DNA of 50,000 nt from Desulfobacterales bacterium (GTDB taxonomy: Bacteria > Desulfobacterota > Desulfobacteria > Desulfobacterales > Desulfosalsimonadaceae). Position numbers and translations under genes: made by a program. Positions 9,088-18,967 of this stretch are shown here, one piece after another. Every line of letters starts with the position of its first letter. Within the stretch, counting starts at the first letter, position 1. The notes beneath the pieces were generated by a model, which searched no databases, was not told the origin of the DNA, and saw only the letters and a list, made by a program, of their open reading frames with translations. The stretch lies in contig JAXHNP010000006.1 of NCBI GenBank assembly GCA_034520365.1, positions 1-50,000 of the forward strand. The letters are read 5' to 3'.

Positions 9088-9861
9088 GTGAGAATGCATA
9101 TCAAAATTTTTACCGCTTTTGTGTGCTTAACGGCCTTGCTCTCCCCCGCTTTGGGGCTGGCCGATGATGCGGAAATGGTTAAATCCATCATGGCATTGCG
9201 GGCTGATGTGGAAGCGCTTTATACAAAGATAGACGGGAATAAGCAAGATTATAAGGCGCAGATGAGATCGCTTTCCCTGCAGATTTCAGACACTGAAGCA
9301 CAGATTAACCGGCTTGAAACATCAATTAAACTAAAAGCGCAGGAACTTCAGAAGATTCAGGACAAAATCGCGAACAAGTCAACAGATAATGTTGAGTTGA
9401 AGCCGGTGTTAAATGACGCGTTTGCCATGCTGGAAAAAAACATCAGGGAAGGACTTCCCTTTAAGGTGCCGGAAAGGCTGGCTGCGCTAAAAAAGATCAA
9501 AACAGACCTTAAGACGGGAACCATAACGGATGAGAGGGCACTGGCGCTGCTCTGGTCAAACTATGCGGATAATATCCGGCTGACCAGTGAAATCGGGCTG
9601 TTTAAGCAGAAAATAGAAATCGACGGGGAAAACGTGTTGGCGCAGGTCGCCAAAGTGGGTACCGTCATGCTTTTCTTCTCCACCCCGGATAACCGCGTTG
9701 GATATGTGACCGAAGACGGCGCCGGATACACCTATAAAACCGTCAATAACGAAAAGAAAAAAGAATCGATTGCGGCGCTTTTTGATGCCCTCAATAAGCA
9801 GATACGAACGGGATACTTCACGATTCCGAATGCGCTCGTTTTGACAGGAGGTGCCCGATGA
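9088..9861 (+). CDS. DUF3450-family periplasmic coiled-coil protein
   Basis: First gene of the TonB2-type operon, 257 residues. It has a signal peptide (residues 1-25), a coiled-coil region at about 28-100 (residues such as DTEAQINRLETSIK) and a conserved C-terminal half. The GTG at 9088 is preferred because GAGGT lies 7 bases before it; an ATG two codons later is possible. The size matches DUF3450 proteins, which in Vibrio and other bacteria precede ttpC-exbB-exbD-tonB-TPR genes. The exact role is unknown; it is probably a periplasmic accessory to the energising complex. It overlaps the next gene by ATGA, so the two are translationally coupled. Confidence 0.75.
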   Translation: MRMHIKIFTAFVCLTALLSPALGLADDAEMVKSIMALRADVEALYTKIDGNKQDYKAQMRSLSLQISDTEAQINRLETSIKLKAQELQKIQDKIANKSTDNVELKPVLNDAFAMLEKNIREGLPFKVPERLAALKKIKTDLKTGTITDERALALLWSNYADNIRLTSEIGLFKQKIEIDGENVLAQVAKVGTVMLFFSTPDNRVGYVTEDGAGYTYKTVNNEKKKESIAALFDALNKQIRTGYFTIPNALVLTGGAR

Positions 9862-11189
9862 GATCGCTTATCACCCCTTTCATCATTTCGCTCATGATCT
9901 TTTCCATAACGGGTCCAGCCGCTGCAGAGGCGCTTTCGGATCCCTACATGAAGGAGTATACGTTCCTGAAAGCCCAGAAAGAGGAACTTGCCCAGAGACT
10001 GGAAAAAGAAAAGGCCCAACAGGCAGAAGAGATCGCTAAGGCCAGGAGGGAAGTTCAGAGCCTTCAGGACCGTCAGGTGGCGTTATCAAATCAGCTGCAG
10101 CAAAAAGAGCTTGCGATAGAAAAAGCGCAGCAAAAGCTCCAGGACACCACCAGCAACAAGGAAATTATCAACAGCGTTATTGTCCAGGCAAAGGCGGGGC
10201 TCGAGAAGTACGGCATCGAGGTTGATGATACCGCCGAATCCAAAGTAGACACCATGAACCGGGCGTTTCTGGACTCAGCAAACCTCTATCAGAATCTTTC
10301 CTCAATTCACGCGGAAAACGGCCGGTTTTATCTTCTCGACGGCACGTCCACAAGCGGTGAAATTGTCAAGATCGGCAACATTGCCGCTTATGGTATATCC
10401 GCAAAGCAGAGCGGCGCCCTGGCGCCGGCCGGAAACGGCGAATACAAACTATGGAACCAGCCCGGAAGCAGCGATGATGCCAAGGCGTTGTATGGCCGGG
10501 AAATGCCGGAAATGCTGGATATCTTTGTGTATGAAAATATGGACCAGGATGTTGCGTATCAAGAAGAAAAAACGGTAGCAGACACCATGGAAAGCGGCGG
10601 GGTCATCGGCTACATTATCCTGGGACTCGGGATATCCGGCCTGTTGCTGATCCTTGCCCGGGTGCTTTTCCTGCTGAGGGCCGGAAGCCGGGTGAAGCGG
10701 ATTACCCGGATTGTCTACAAGGAGATCGAAAACGGCAAAGGGGCGCATGCCTATGACGCCGTAAAGGATTTCAAAGGCTCCACCGCGCGGGTGATCCGGG
10801 CGACGCTCAGAAACATCACCGCCGACAGAGAACATATAGAGGATATCATTACTGAAAGTATCTTGAATGAAAATAGGGCGCTTGACCGGTTTTCGAATTT
10901 TATTCTGGTTATCGCCGCCGTGGCCCCGCTTCTGGGTCTGTTAGGGACGGTGACGGGGATGATCAACACCTTTGATATCATCACCGTTTACGGCACGGGT
11001 GATCCCAAACTGTTGAGCGGCGGCATCTCCGAGGCCCTGGTCACCACCATGCTCGGGCTGATGGTCGCCATCCCCCTGCTGCTCCTGGGCAACCTTTCCA
11101 ATGGTTGGGCTGAAAACATCAAAGACTCGATGGAGCAAAGCGCCCTTCATGTCGTCAACCTATATGAAAAGTATTCAACTGCATCATGA
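9858..11189 (+). CDS. ttpC: TtpC-like extended MotA/TolQ/ExbB protein
   Basis: 443 residues. A signal peptide is followed by a long periplasmic coiled coil (about 30-105, EKAQQAEEIAKARREVQS). A membrane helix at about 245-270 (YIILGLGISGLLLILARVLF) follows, and then a MotA/TolQ/ExbB channel domain at about 345-435 (APLLGLLGTVTGMI, TTMLGLMVAIPLLLLG). This N-terminally extended ExbB design is that of TtpC, the fourth component essential for the Vibrio TonB2 system. It has ATGA overlaps with genes on both sides. It is predicted to join the inner-membrane ExbB-ExbD motor and extend into the periplasm. Confidence 0.8.
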   Translation: MRSLITPFIISLMIFSITGPAAAEALSDPYMKEYTFLKAQKEELAQRLEKEKAQQAEEIAKARREVQSLQDRQVALSNQLQQKELAIEKAQQKLQDTTSNKEIINSVIVQAKAGLEKYGIEVDDTAESKVDTMNRAFLDSANLYQNLSSIHAENGRFYLLDGTSTSGEIVKIGNIAAYGISAKQSGALAPAGNGEYKLWNQPGSSDDAKALYGREMPEMLDIFVYENMDQDVAYQEEKTVADTMESGGVIGYIILGLGISGLLLILARVLFLLRAGSRVKRITRIVYKEIENGKGAHAYDAVKDFKGSTARVIRATLRNITADREHIEDIITESILNENRALDRFSNFILVIAAVAPLLGLLGTVTGMINTFDIITVYGTGDPKLLSGGISEALVTTMLGLMVAIPLLLLGNLSNGWAENIKDSMEQSALHVVNLYEKYSTAS

Positions 11190-11812
11190 TTGAAAGCATA
11201 ACGACAAACCTGGAAATGTTTGCCGCCATCATGAACAATGGCGGCCTGGCCATGTGGGTACTCTTTTTTTTAAACCTGATGCTCTGGTATGGCCTTGGAT
11301 ACCGTCGATTGACCCTGCGCAGAAGGTCCCTGGATAGCGTCCGGCGAATGGTCAGCAAGCATATGAAAGACCGCGATAAAATCAAATGCCGGAGTATCAT
11401 GGATTTTGCCATTGCGGAGGCCATTCAGGCCGCTTCCGAGGCCCGGGCCGTGGGTGAAAGGCCGCGGAAATTTATTCAGGACGCCTTGTGGCCCTATTTT
11501 AGGAGCATCAAAAGATATTCGGTCCTGGTTAAAACGATCGTCGTTTTAGCGCCCCTTATCGGCCTGCTGGGCACGGTGATCGGCATGATCGAGACATTTG
11601 ACGCCCTTCAAACCAACGCCATGTTTTCCCAGGGTGTTAGTATCTCCGGGGGCATTTCCAAAGCCTTGTTCACGACCGAGCTGGGCCTGATCGTCGCCGT
11701 CCCGGGGATGATTATCGGGAGATCGCTGGATAAGCAGCAGCAGCAGCTGGCCCTGGCGTTTGAGCAGATTAAAGATATTATTAGCGCAAAGGAATCAATA
11801 GATGAGGCTTAA
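11186..11812 (+). CDS. exbB: ExbB-type proton channel subunit
   Basis: 208 residues, with three membrane segments: near residues 15-33, near 115-135 (VVLAPLIGLLGTVIGMIETF) and near 160-180 (FTTELGLIVAVPGMIIG). The glycine-rich motif PLIGLLGTVIGM is typical of MotA/TolQ/ExbB channels. With ExbD it uses the proton gradient to drive TonB. It overlaps ttpC by ATGA and exbD by 11 bases, which indicates tight co-translation. It is shorter than E. coli ExbB, as is usual for TonB2-type systems. Confidence 0.9.
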   Translation: MIESITTNLEMFAAIMNNGGLAMWVLFFLNLMLWYGLGYRRLTLRRRSLDSVRRMVSKHMKDRDKIKCRSIMDFAIAEAIQAASEARAVGERPRKFIQDALWPYFRSIKRYSVLVKTIVVLAPLIGLLGTVIGMIETFDALQTNAMFSQGVSISGGISKALFTTELGLIVAVPGMIIGRSLDKQQQQLALAFEQIKDIISAKESIDEA

Positions 11813-12209
11813 GAGAAAAGATCAGACCGTCGACCATATTGATATTTCACCGCTCATCGACATGGTTTTTATCCTTCTGATTTTTTTCATGGTCACCACG
11901 ACATTTGTTAAGGATATGAAACTGGACCTGAACCGGCCGAGTGCGGCGTCATCATCAATTGTGAATGACGAAGTGATCCGGGTCCATATAGACAAAGACC
12001 GCCAGGTCTACATCGATAACCAGCCGATCAAGATATGGGCCATACAGAGCAAATTACGGGACCTTCTCAGAAGTTCCACGAATAAGGCTGTTCTTGTGGT
12101 AACCGACTCGGCGATACCCGTTGAATCAGTTATCGACGTGATCGATGAGTGTAAAATGAGCGGCGCCAATGATGTTGCCGTATCCACGACCAAGGAGCTG
12201 GGGGGATAA
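11802..12209 (+). CDS. exbD: ExbD biopolymer transport protein
   Basis: 135 residues. A short cytoplasmic N-terminus is followed by one membrane helix with the essential proton-carrying aspartate (Asp20 in DISPLIDMVFILLIFF), then a periplasmic domain. The size and the position between exbB and tonB are standard. The stop and the tonB start overlap as TAATG. Confidence 0.92.
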   Translation: MRLKRKDQTVDHIDISPLIDMVFILLIFFMVTTTFVKDMKLDLNRPSAASSSIVNDEVIRVHIDKDRQVYIDNQPIKIWAIQSKLRDLLRSSTNKAVLVVTDSAIPVESVIDVIDECKMSGANDVAVSTTKELGG

Positions 12210-12862
12210 TGCTGACCACCGGTATTTACAGTTCTAAGTCCCGTATTATCGGTGCGTTTCTTTACATGCTGTTGGGCGGCATGTTGATGGTTCTGCTAAT
12301 CGTCGCCCTTAATAAGTCGGTGGATAAAGAAGAGGATGCTTTAAAAAAGCAGACACGCATCGTTAAGGTGAATAAGACCGAGAAAAAGGTTGTTAAAAAG
12401 GAAAAACCAAAAACAAAAAAGAATGTACGACGCACAAAAGCCACATCCAAAGCCCCGCCTCCGGATTTGAGCGCCATGATCGGCGGGATCGAAATGAATA
12501 TCCCCGAGTTCGAAACCGCCGCCGTCATGGAAGGTGACTCAAGGGAACTGCTTGATGATATCGCCGAAGATACCGTTATGAGTGAGGGCACTGTTGACAG
12601 CAAACCCCGGGTGACGCACCGGGCAGACATTGCGTATCCGGCCGATGCCGCAGAAGAAGGTATCGAGGGGTATGTGGTTGTCCATCTTCTGATTACAAAG
12701 GATGGGCGTGTACAGCTTGCCAAGGTGCTGGAAGCGGAACCCCGGGGTGTTTTTGAAAAAAACGTATTAGACGGTGTAAGGGATTGGCGATTTATGCCGG
12801 CCAGATATAAGGGGGAACCGGTGCAGGTATGGGTGAAGCAGAAAATCCGTTTTAATGCGTGA
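12209..12862 (+). CDS. tonB: TonB energy-transducing protein
   Basis: 217 residues. One N-terminal membrane helix (about 15-35) is followed by a Lys-rich linker (KKVVKKEKPKTKKNVRR), a Pro/acidic spacer and a C-terminal TonB domain at about 130-217. That domain contains DIAYPADAAEEGIEGYVVV, VLEAEP and DWRFMPARYKGEPV. It links the ExbB-ExbD-TtpC motor to outer-membrane receptors; the receptor at 14251 is the obvious partner. The linker is short, as in TonB2-type proteins, which fits a TtpC-like partner helping to span the periplasm. Confidence 0.92.
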   Translation: MLTTGIYSSKSRIIGAFLYMLLGGMLMVLLIVALNKSVDKEEDALKKQTRIVKVNKTEKKVVKKEKPKTKKNVRRTKATSKAPPPDLSAMIGGIEMNIPEFETAAVMEGDSRELLDDIAEDTVMSEGTVDSKPRVTHRADIAYPADAAEEGIEGYVVVHLLITKDGRVQLAKVLEAEPRGVFEKNVLDGVRDWRFMPARYKGEPVQVWVKQKIRFNA

Positions 12863-12972
12863 TTCCCTCCTTTATTCCCCATGACGCGGAACTCGATAGC
12901 GATAGCGAAGCCATGGCGAGAGGTTCGGGGCAAACCGTTTTTACGACTTTATCAAGAATAGAGAGTTGATCA

Positions 12973-14250
12973 ATGAAAAAAATCATATCAATAAGCATGC
13001 TGTTCATCGCATTCATGGTTGTTGCCGGGCATGCTCAGGATGCCGAAGAAGCTGTAGAAATTGATCATCTGGCGCTGGCCAGCCTCATGGTATATGACGG
13101 CCGGCTGGAGAAGGCGGAGGCTGAACTCGCCAAGGTGGATAAGGCCGGCGAAACATTTGACGCGGCTAAGTATTACACCATACGCGGGGTGCTGGCCGCC
13201 AAAAAGGAAAACTATGAAAAAGCTATTGAAAATTACCTGATGGCCCTTGATGCCACAAAAGCCAAAACCTTTGAAGCACCCAAGGTGGAGAAAAAGAAAA
13301 AATACCTTTTTTCTCTGGGAAAAGGCAGGGAGGTGAAAGATGAACCGGCACCTGAGTTTGACGCTGAAAAAGTAAAAAAGGAGAAGCTGGAGAAACTTCA
13401 CATGCAGCTTTCCCAGGCATATTATCAGCTGGCGGATTATGCCCATACCGTCAAACATCTTGATCTGGCGGGAGATCGCGGAAAAGAACGGCCTGCGCTT
13501 TTTGCCATTCGCGCCGAATGTTACTGGAAGACTGAAAAGACGGATGATGCCATAGGAGCGCTGAACCGGGGTCTGGACCTTTTTGCCGAAGAAGCCATGC
13601 TTCTGAAGCAGAAATACCATTATTTCGCAGAACTTGGGCTTTATCAGGCCGCAATTGAAAATGCCAAAAAATATATGACGGTAATCGACGCCGATGCCAA
13701 TGAGTATATCCTTCTGGCGCAGCTCCTGATCGAGGCGGATCAGTCGGATGAGGCCGCTAAAATTCTTGAACTGGCCAGGGGAAAATTTCCGCAAAAGGCA
13801 AAGATCAAGATGTTGCTCGGTCATATTTATATGGAAAAAGATATGAATTTCACCGCGGCCCGCCTATTCAAGGAGGCGGCCTATACGGATAAAAAATACC
13901 TCAAGGATGCGGTGGAAATACACAGAAGGGTAAAAAATTTTTCCCATGCCATCTATTTGAACACCCAAATGAGTGACAAGGTCGAGAAGCTGAAACAGAG
14001 AGTGGCGATTTATCTGGACCGCGGCGAGTTCGAAAAGGTGATCGGCTTAAAGGACGGCCTGAAGCGGTATAACCTCCTGGAGGATGACAATCTGCGCTAT
14101 GCGCTCGCCTATTGCTACTATATGGCCAAAGATTATCCAAAAGCCGAAATGCATGTGCAAAAAATACAAGATAATGACATTTTTGCCAAAGGGACCGTGA
14201 TACTTAAAAATATTGAAAAGTGCCGGGAAAACAGTACGGAGTGCTTCTAA
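12973..14250 (+). CDS. TPR-repeat periplasmic protein of the TonB2 operon
   Basis: 425 residues. A signal peptide (MKKIISISMLFIAFMVVAG) is followed by tetratricopeptide-like helices, for example LEKAEAELAKVDKAGETFDA and ENYEKAIENYLMALD, with further repeats to the end. A Lys-rich insertion lies near residues 100-140. TPR genes occupy this place in many DUF3450-ttpC-exbB-exbD-tonB operons and probably assist assembly or receptor contact. The gap from tonB is 110 bp, and the stop codon directly abuts the receptor start at 14251. Confidence 0.8.
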   Translation: MKKIISISMLFIAFMVVAGHAQDAEEAVEIDHLALASLMVYDGRLEKAEAELAKVDKAGETFDAAKYYTIRGVLAAKKENYEKAIENYLMALDATKAKTFEAPKVEKKKKYLFSLGKGREVKDEPAPEFDAEKVKKEKLEKLHMQLSQAYYQLADYAHTVKHLDLAGDRGKERPALFAIRAECYWKTEKTDDAIGALNRGLDLFAEEAMLLKQKYHYFAELGLYQAAIENAKKYMTVIDADANEYILLAQLLIEADQSDEAAKILELARGKFPQKAKIKMLLGHIYMEKDMNFTAARLFKEAAYTDKKYLKDAVEIHRRVKNFSHAIYLNTQMSDKVEKLKQRVAIYLDRGEFEKVIGLKDGLKRYNLLEDDNLRYALAYCYYMAKDYPKAEMHVQKIQDNDIFAKGTVILKNIEKCRENSTECF

Positions 14251-17200
14251 ATGAAACGAATATGCAGGCGTTGTTGGTGGGTATTGATCGTTTTGATGCT
14301 TACGCCGTCCGTTCTATCCGCAAGCGAAGGAACGGGCAGCTTAAGCGTATTTGCGTTTTCAGAGGGCAGGCCTTTGGCAAATATTGAAATCGTTATTGAC
14401 GGGAAATCCGCTTACCGGACCGATTCAGATGGTTCCCGGAAAATTATCCTGACCGTCGGCCGCCATCAGGTTCAGGTGGTGGGAAAAAGTGAAGACGGGC
14501 AAAACTTAGGCTATGTCAAATCCCCCGTTGAAATCAAGAATGGCAGGGACACCCTGTTTGCGGCAAGGTTTGTATCTGATGATGACGATCTCATCATGAT
14601 CGACACCCCCCTTGAAGGCCGGGAGACGGTAAAAAAAAAGACCTTTAAAAAAGGAAAGGCCTATCTGCACGGGACGATCCTCTCCAGCGAGACAAACCGG
14701 CCGATTCGAAATGCCCGGGTTTTTGTCAAGGGCACTTCGGTGGATGCCCGCACCAACGAAGACGGCTATTTTATGGTTGAGGTACCGGCCCATATCCCCA
14801 TAACCATTTCCCTGGTGCATTCGGAATACGCCTCCCATACGCTGACTGATATTTATTTGCTGAAAAATGAACATGTGTCAAAGGAGTTTAAGCTCGCCCC
14901 CGCCAGTATGGAGCTGGAGGAGTATGTCGTCCTGGCCCCGGAAGTGAAGGGAAGTATCGCCAGTATCGTGGTCGAGGAGAAAGAGGCCCATTCCATTTCC
15001 AATATTTTGGGCGCCGAGGAGTTCGGTAAAAAAGGGGACAGCTCGGCGGCCAGCGCATTGAAGCGGGTCACCGGCGTCACCCTTATCGATGGCGAGGACG
15101 TGTATGTGCGGGGTCTGGGTGAGCGCTACGCCAACATTGAGATGAACTCCATGCCCTTGCCCTCCCCGAATCCCCTTCAAAGGGCTGTGCCCTTAGATAT
15201 TTTTCCGGCCGGGGCCATCAGCTCCATGAAGGTTCAGAAAAGCGCCACGGCGGATATTCCCAGCAATTTCGGGGGCGGATATATCAACATCCGCACAAAG
15301 GAAAGTTCAAAAAAGACGGATGATTATTTAAAACTATCGGTTGAAGCCAAAGCCAATACCAACACCGGGGATGATTTTTATACCTATGAAGGCAGCGATA
15401 CGGACGTCTTCGGTTTTGACGACGGCTACCGGGAAATTGATGCCGACATCCGGGAAAAGTCCAGGGTGAGCGTGGGGGAACGGGTTACCGGGTTTACAAG
15501 GGATAACTTCACCGACGAGGAGTTGTCGCAGTTCACGCAGGATTATGTAGATAGAGACTATAATGTGGAAAAAGAAGAGCAGCCTTTCGGCGGCGGATTC
15601 GGCATTGAGGGGGCCAAAGCGGCGGAGCTGGCGGATACGCATCATCTTACGTTTTTCGGTAAATATGGATATGAGACGGATTCTGAATCCAGAACCGAAA
15701 CCTACAACCGATACGACATGGAAAAAAGTACCGGAAAACTGTATCAGGACCCCACCCAAACCGGAACGATAGACCGGTCCTTGACCGGGTATGAACACAA
15801 CGCATTGTTAAATATCGGTTATAATCATGCCGATGTCTTTAAACTGAAATACACAAAACTTTTTACCCATAATGCCGAGGATGTCACCCGGGTGGTGGAC
15901 GGCATCATGGGATCAAACGACGAGGACATGACCAAGTACTATCTGGACTGGGAAGAACGGACGTTAAATGTCGACCAGATCAACGGCGCCTTTGACTACG
16001 CGCTGTTCGGCAATGAAAGCAATTTCCGGTACGGTATTGAAAAAGCAACGGCCGAGCTCTACCAGCCCAACAACTTTCAATACACGTTCAGAAATGAGGG
16101 GGAGCCGTTTCTGGACAATAAAATATCCAACAGTATTGCCAAAAATCTCGAGTCAGACGACGACTTGACGGCGTTTTATGTAAAAAACAAGTTCAATTTT
16201 GACCTGCTGAGCGAAGCGGACTATATCGATATCGGCCTGTCCATGAGTTCAAAAGAGCGGGAATCCAGGCAAAACAAGTTTTTTCTCCAGAAGCAGGGCG
16301 CCGGGACCATCGTGGATGACAGTAAGTTTACGGGCACCATCGAGGAGATTTATGATGAATATGTCCGGGCGGATATCCCCTATGATGAGAGAAGTTTAGT
16401 GGTTAATCAACTGTTTTCTCCTGCGGACCACTATGATGCCGAGGTTGAGGAAACCAATTTCTACATCAATACCTTTTTTAAACCCGGGGAAAAAGTGGAA
16501 GTGCTTCTGGGCGCCCGGGCGGTTGATTTTTCCCAGACGATTTATCAGTTCGTCGAGGATCGCGACAATCCGGATATGTCTAAAAGACGGCTGATTACCC
16601 GGGTACCCGAAGAGCTGGCCGTCAATGAAATTTTCCCGAGTATCGGGGTTAAATATCTTTTCAACAAGGATAATATCGTCGATATCGCCGCCTCGAAAAC
16701 CTACATTGCCCCGGATTTGCGGGAGTTCACCAGCGGTGAATATTTTCATCCCTATGAAGTGGCAACCATCCTGGGCAATCCCGGGCTGGTCAATACAGAG
16801 GTCTACAGTTTTGACCTGAAATACGGCCATTATTTTTCCGATACGCAGAATATCAAGTTCGGGCTGTTTTACAAGCACCTGGATAAGCCGATTGAAGATG
16901 TCATGATACCGTCTTCTTCCCTTCCCGTTTACGGATTTGATAATGCGGACAAGGCCGTCCTGTATGGCCTTGAGATAGACGGCCGCAAGAGTTTTTCATT
17001 TATCAGCGAATCATTGAAAAATTATTACATCTCCGGAAACGTCTCATTTACGGAATCCGAGGTCACCCTTACCGGGGAACAGGAAACCATATACAGCACG
17101 AATGACCGGGAATTGCAGGGATTGTCCCCCGTTGTCGTGAATGTCACACTGGGCTATGATACCAAAAGAAGAAGTGTGACCCTTTCCTATAACAAGATGG

Positions 17201-17439
17201 GAGAGCGGATACGGAAAGTCGGCATGATTGATGACGGGGATTTCTATCCGGATCACTATGAAGATCCGGCCGCCACGCTGGACTTTGTCTGGATTGAGGC
17301 GTTCAGAAACGGGATCGAGGTAAAAGGGGAAATCGGCAATATTTTACAGGAAGAAACCATTTGGACCCAAGGGGCCAGAGTCACCCAGAAATATGAGGAA
17401 CCCATGACGTTCAGTCTGGGTTTATCTTACAAGTGGTAA
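14251..17439 (+). CDS. TonB-dependent outer-membrane receptor
   Basis: 1062 residues. A signal peptide (about 1-25) is followed by an extra Ig-like N-terminal domain (about 25-115). A carboxypeptidase-regulatory-like domain lies at about 133-215 (AYLHGTILSSETNRPIRNAR), then a TonB-box-like EEYVVLAP. The plug domain (about 245-350) contains VYVRGLGERYANIEMN and SNFGGGYINIRTKE. A long beta-barrel ends in the aromatic-terminated FSLGLSYKW expected for outer-membrane insertion. It probably takes up a substrate with power from the TonB encoded directly upstream. The substrate is not readable; the pho/pst neighbours suggest a phosphorus compound. It converges on phoU with a 15-bp gap and no visible terminator. 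Confidence 0.9.
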   Translation: MKRICRRCWWVLIVLMLTPSVLSASEGTGSLSVFAFSEGRPLANIEIVIDGKSAYRTDSDGSRKIILTVGRHQVQVVGKSEDGQNLGYVKSPVEIKNGRDTLFAARFVSDDDDLIMIDTPLEGRETVKKKTFKKGKAYLHGTILSSETNRPIRNARVFVKGTSVDARTNEDGYFMVEVPAHIPITISLVHSEYASHTLTDIYLLKNEHVSKEFKLAPASMELEEYVVLAPEVKGSIASIVVEEKEAHSISNILGAEEFGKKGDSSAASALKRVTGVTLIDGEDVYVRGLGERYANIEMNSMPLPSPNPLQRAVPLDIFPAGAISSMKVQKSATADIPSNFGGGYINIRTKESSKKTDDYLKLSVEAKANTNTGDDFYTYEGSDTDVFGFDDGYREIDADIREKSRVSVGERVTGFTRDNFTDEELSQFTQDYVDRDYNVEKEEQPFGGGFGIEGAKAAELADTHHLTFFGKYGYETDSESRTETYNRYDMEKSTGKLYQDPTQTGTIDRSLTGYEHNALLNIGYNHADVFKLKYTKLFTHNAEDVTRVVDGIMGSNDEDMTKYYLDWEERTLNVDQINGAFDYALFGNESNFRYGIEKATAELYQPNNFQYTFRNEGEPFLDNKISNSIAKNLESDDDLTAFYVKNKFNFDLLSEADYIDIGLSMSSKERESRQNKFFLQKQGAGTIVDDSKFTGTIEEIYDEYVRADIPYDERSLVVNQLFSPADHYDAEVEETNFYINTFFKPGEKVEVLLGARAVDFSQTIYQFVEDRDNPDMSKRRLITRVPEELAVNEIFPSIGVKYLFNKDNIVDIAASKTYIAPDLREFTSGEYFHPYEVATILGNPGLVNTEVYSFDLKYGHYFSDTQNIKFGLFYKHLDKPIEDVMIPSSSLPVYGFDNADKAVLYGLEIDGRKSFSFISESLKNYYISGNVSFTESEVTLTGEQETIYSTNDRELQGLSPVVVNVTLGYDTKRRSVTLSYNKMGERIRKVGMIDDGDFYPDHYEDPAATLDFVWIEAFRNGIEVKGEIGNILQEETIWTQGARVTQKYEEPMTFSLGLSYKW

Positions 17440-17454
17440 GCTCTCTTTATATTT

Positions 17455-18144
17455 TTATTCTTTCCCGCCCATATACTGATGCTTGATGTTAATGCCTTCG
17501 GTGATAAAAGCGACATGTTCGCCGATGTTGGTGGACAGATCGCAGACCCGTTCCAGGCAGCGGGAGATAATGATGGTCTGAATGGAGCGCCGGGTGTTTA
17601 AACGCCTGCGCTCGCTTTCCGGGGTGTTTTCCACCATGTATTCCACCAGGGTGTGCAGCACCTCCAGGGTGTATTCATCGGCCCGGTCATCCATTTTCCG
17701 GATTTCATAGGCGGATTGGGTATCCTCATTGACAAAACAGGATACGGCCTTTTTAAACATGGCCAGGCTCACATCGATTAGCTGGTCCATGGCCGGGATG
17801 GTCTCAAGCGGCGGATATTTGCAGAGGAATTGACTCCGCTCACTGACATTGACCGCCTGGTCGGCGATGCGTTCGAGCTCATTGCTGATTTTGGCGATTC
17901 CCATGATGGTCCGCAGATCCTTGGCCATGGGCTGCTCAAGGGCCACCAGCTTGAGTGTGTATTGATCCACCTGGACTTCGAGGGCATTGATCTCTTTGTC
18001 CCCGGCAATCACCGTCTGCGCCAGCTTGTCATCCCTTTCCAGGTAGGCGGTGGTGGCTTTCTCCAGGGCGCGCTGGGTCAGCGCGGCCATATTGAGAATG
18101 GTCATTTTGAGGTTTTCAAGCTCTTTCAGGAAATGGCGTTCCAT
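17455..18144 (-). CDS. phoU: PhoU phosphate-signalling protein
   Basis: 229 residues, all helical, with two PhoU repeats (ALEKATTAYLERDDKLAQTV and LAMFKKAVSCFVNEDTQSA). Metal-site-type motifs are present (E.ERIADQAVN and LERVCDLSTNIGEH). PhoU links the PstSCAB transporter to the PhoR kinase and shuts off the Pho regulon when phosphate is ample. It lies 31 bp after pstB in the phoB-phoR-pstB-phoU group. Confidence 0.95.
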   Translation of the reverse strand: MERHFLKELENLKMTILNMAALTQRALEKATTAYLERDDKLAQTVIAGDKEINALEVQVDQYTLKLVALEQPMAKDLRTIMGIAKISNELERIADQAVNVSERSQFLCKYPPLETIPAMDQLIDVSLAMFKKAVSCFVNEDTQSAYEIRKMDDRADEYTLEVLHTLVEYMVENTPESERRRLNTRRSIQTIIISRCLERVCDLSTNIGEHVAFITEGINIKHQYMGGKE

Positions 18145-18175
18145 ATTATATCCTTATTATATCCTTCTGGCAATA

Positions 18176-18937
18176 TCAGCCGAAGCGGCCGGTAATATAG
18201 TCTTCTGTCTGTTTCAGTTTGGGCCGGGTAAACATGGTTTCCGTTTCCCCGGTCTCAATGAGTTTGCCCATGTAAAAAAACGCCGTGATGTCCGAAACGC
18301 GGGCAGCCTGCTGCATGTTATGGGTGACAATGATGATGGTAAAATTCTTTTTCAGTTCATGGACCAGATCCTCAATTTTTTGGGTTGCAATCGGGTCCAG
18401 CGCGGAGGCGGGTTCATCCATTAAAATGACTTCAGGTCCCACCGAAAGCGCCCGGGCAATGCAGAGCCGCTGCTGCTGGCCGCCGGACAGGCCTAAGGCG
18501 GAGGCGTTCAGCCGGTCTTTGACCTCCTCCCATAGGGCGGCCTGTTTCAGGCTTTTCTCAACCCGTTCGGCAACGGTTTTTTTCTTCTTGATGCCGTTTA
18601 CCCGCAGTCCGTAGGCCACATTGTCAAAAATGGTTTTGGGAAAGGGGTTGGGTTTTTGAAAGACCATGCCCACGCGACGGCGCAGATGCACCACATCAAT
18701 ATTCTGCCCGTAGATATTTTCGCCGTCAATATGGATTTCGCCTTCTACCGCCGTGCCGGGGATTAAATCGTTCATCCGGTTCAGGCACCTGAGGAACGTG
18801 CTTTTGCCGCACCCCGAAGGGCCGATCAGGGCAGATACCTGGTTTTTTTTGAATCCAACGGTAATATCTTCAAGCGCCTTGAAATCGCCGTAAAAGAAAT
18901 TTAGCTGCGTGGTGACAATTTTATCCGGTTTTTCCAT
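18176..18937 (-). CDS. pstB: Phosphate ABC transporter ATPase PstB
   Basis: 253 residues. Walker A is GPSGCGKST (residues 39-47), the signature is LSGGQQQR, and Walker B is [13 protein letters not shown]. PstB-specific features include the SALDPIAT region and the NDLIPG insertion. It supplies ATP hydrolysis for PstC-PstA. It is separated from pstSCA and placed on the opposite strand between phoR and phoU, which is less usual than a pstSCAB-phoU order. Confidence 0.96.
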   Translation of the reverse strand: MEKPDKIVTTQLNFFYGDFKALEDITVGFKKNQVSALIGPSGCGKSTFLRCLNRMNDLIPGTAVEGEIHIDGENIYGQNIDVVHLRRRVGMVFQKPNPFPKTIFDNVAYGLRVNGIKKKKTVAERVEKSLKQAALWEEVKDRLNASALGLSGGQQQRLCIARALSVGPEVILMDEPASALDPIATQKIEDLVHELKKNFTIIIVTHNMQQAARVSDITAFFYMGKLIETGETETMFTRPKLKQTEDYITGRFG

Positions 18938-18967
18938 TTATGCTATCCTTAATGCCGTCCGGTCCAA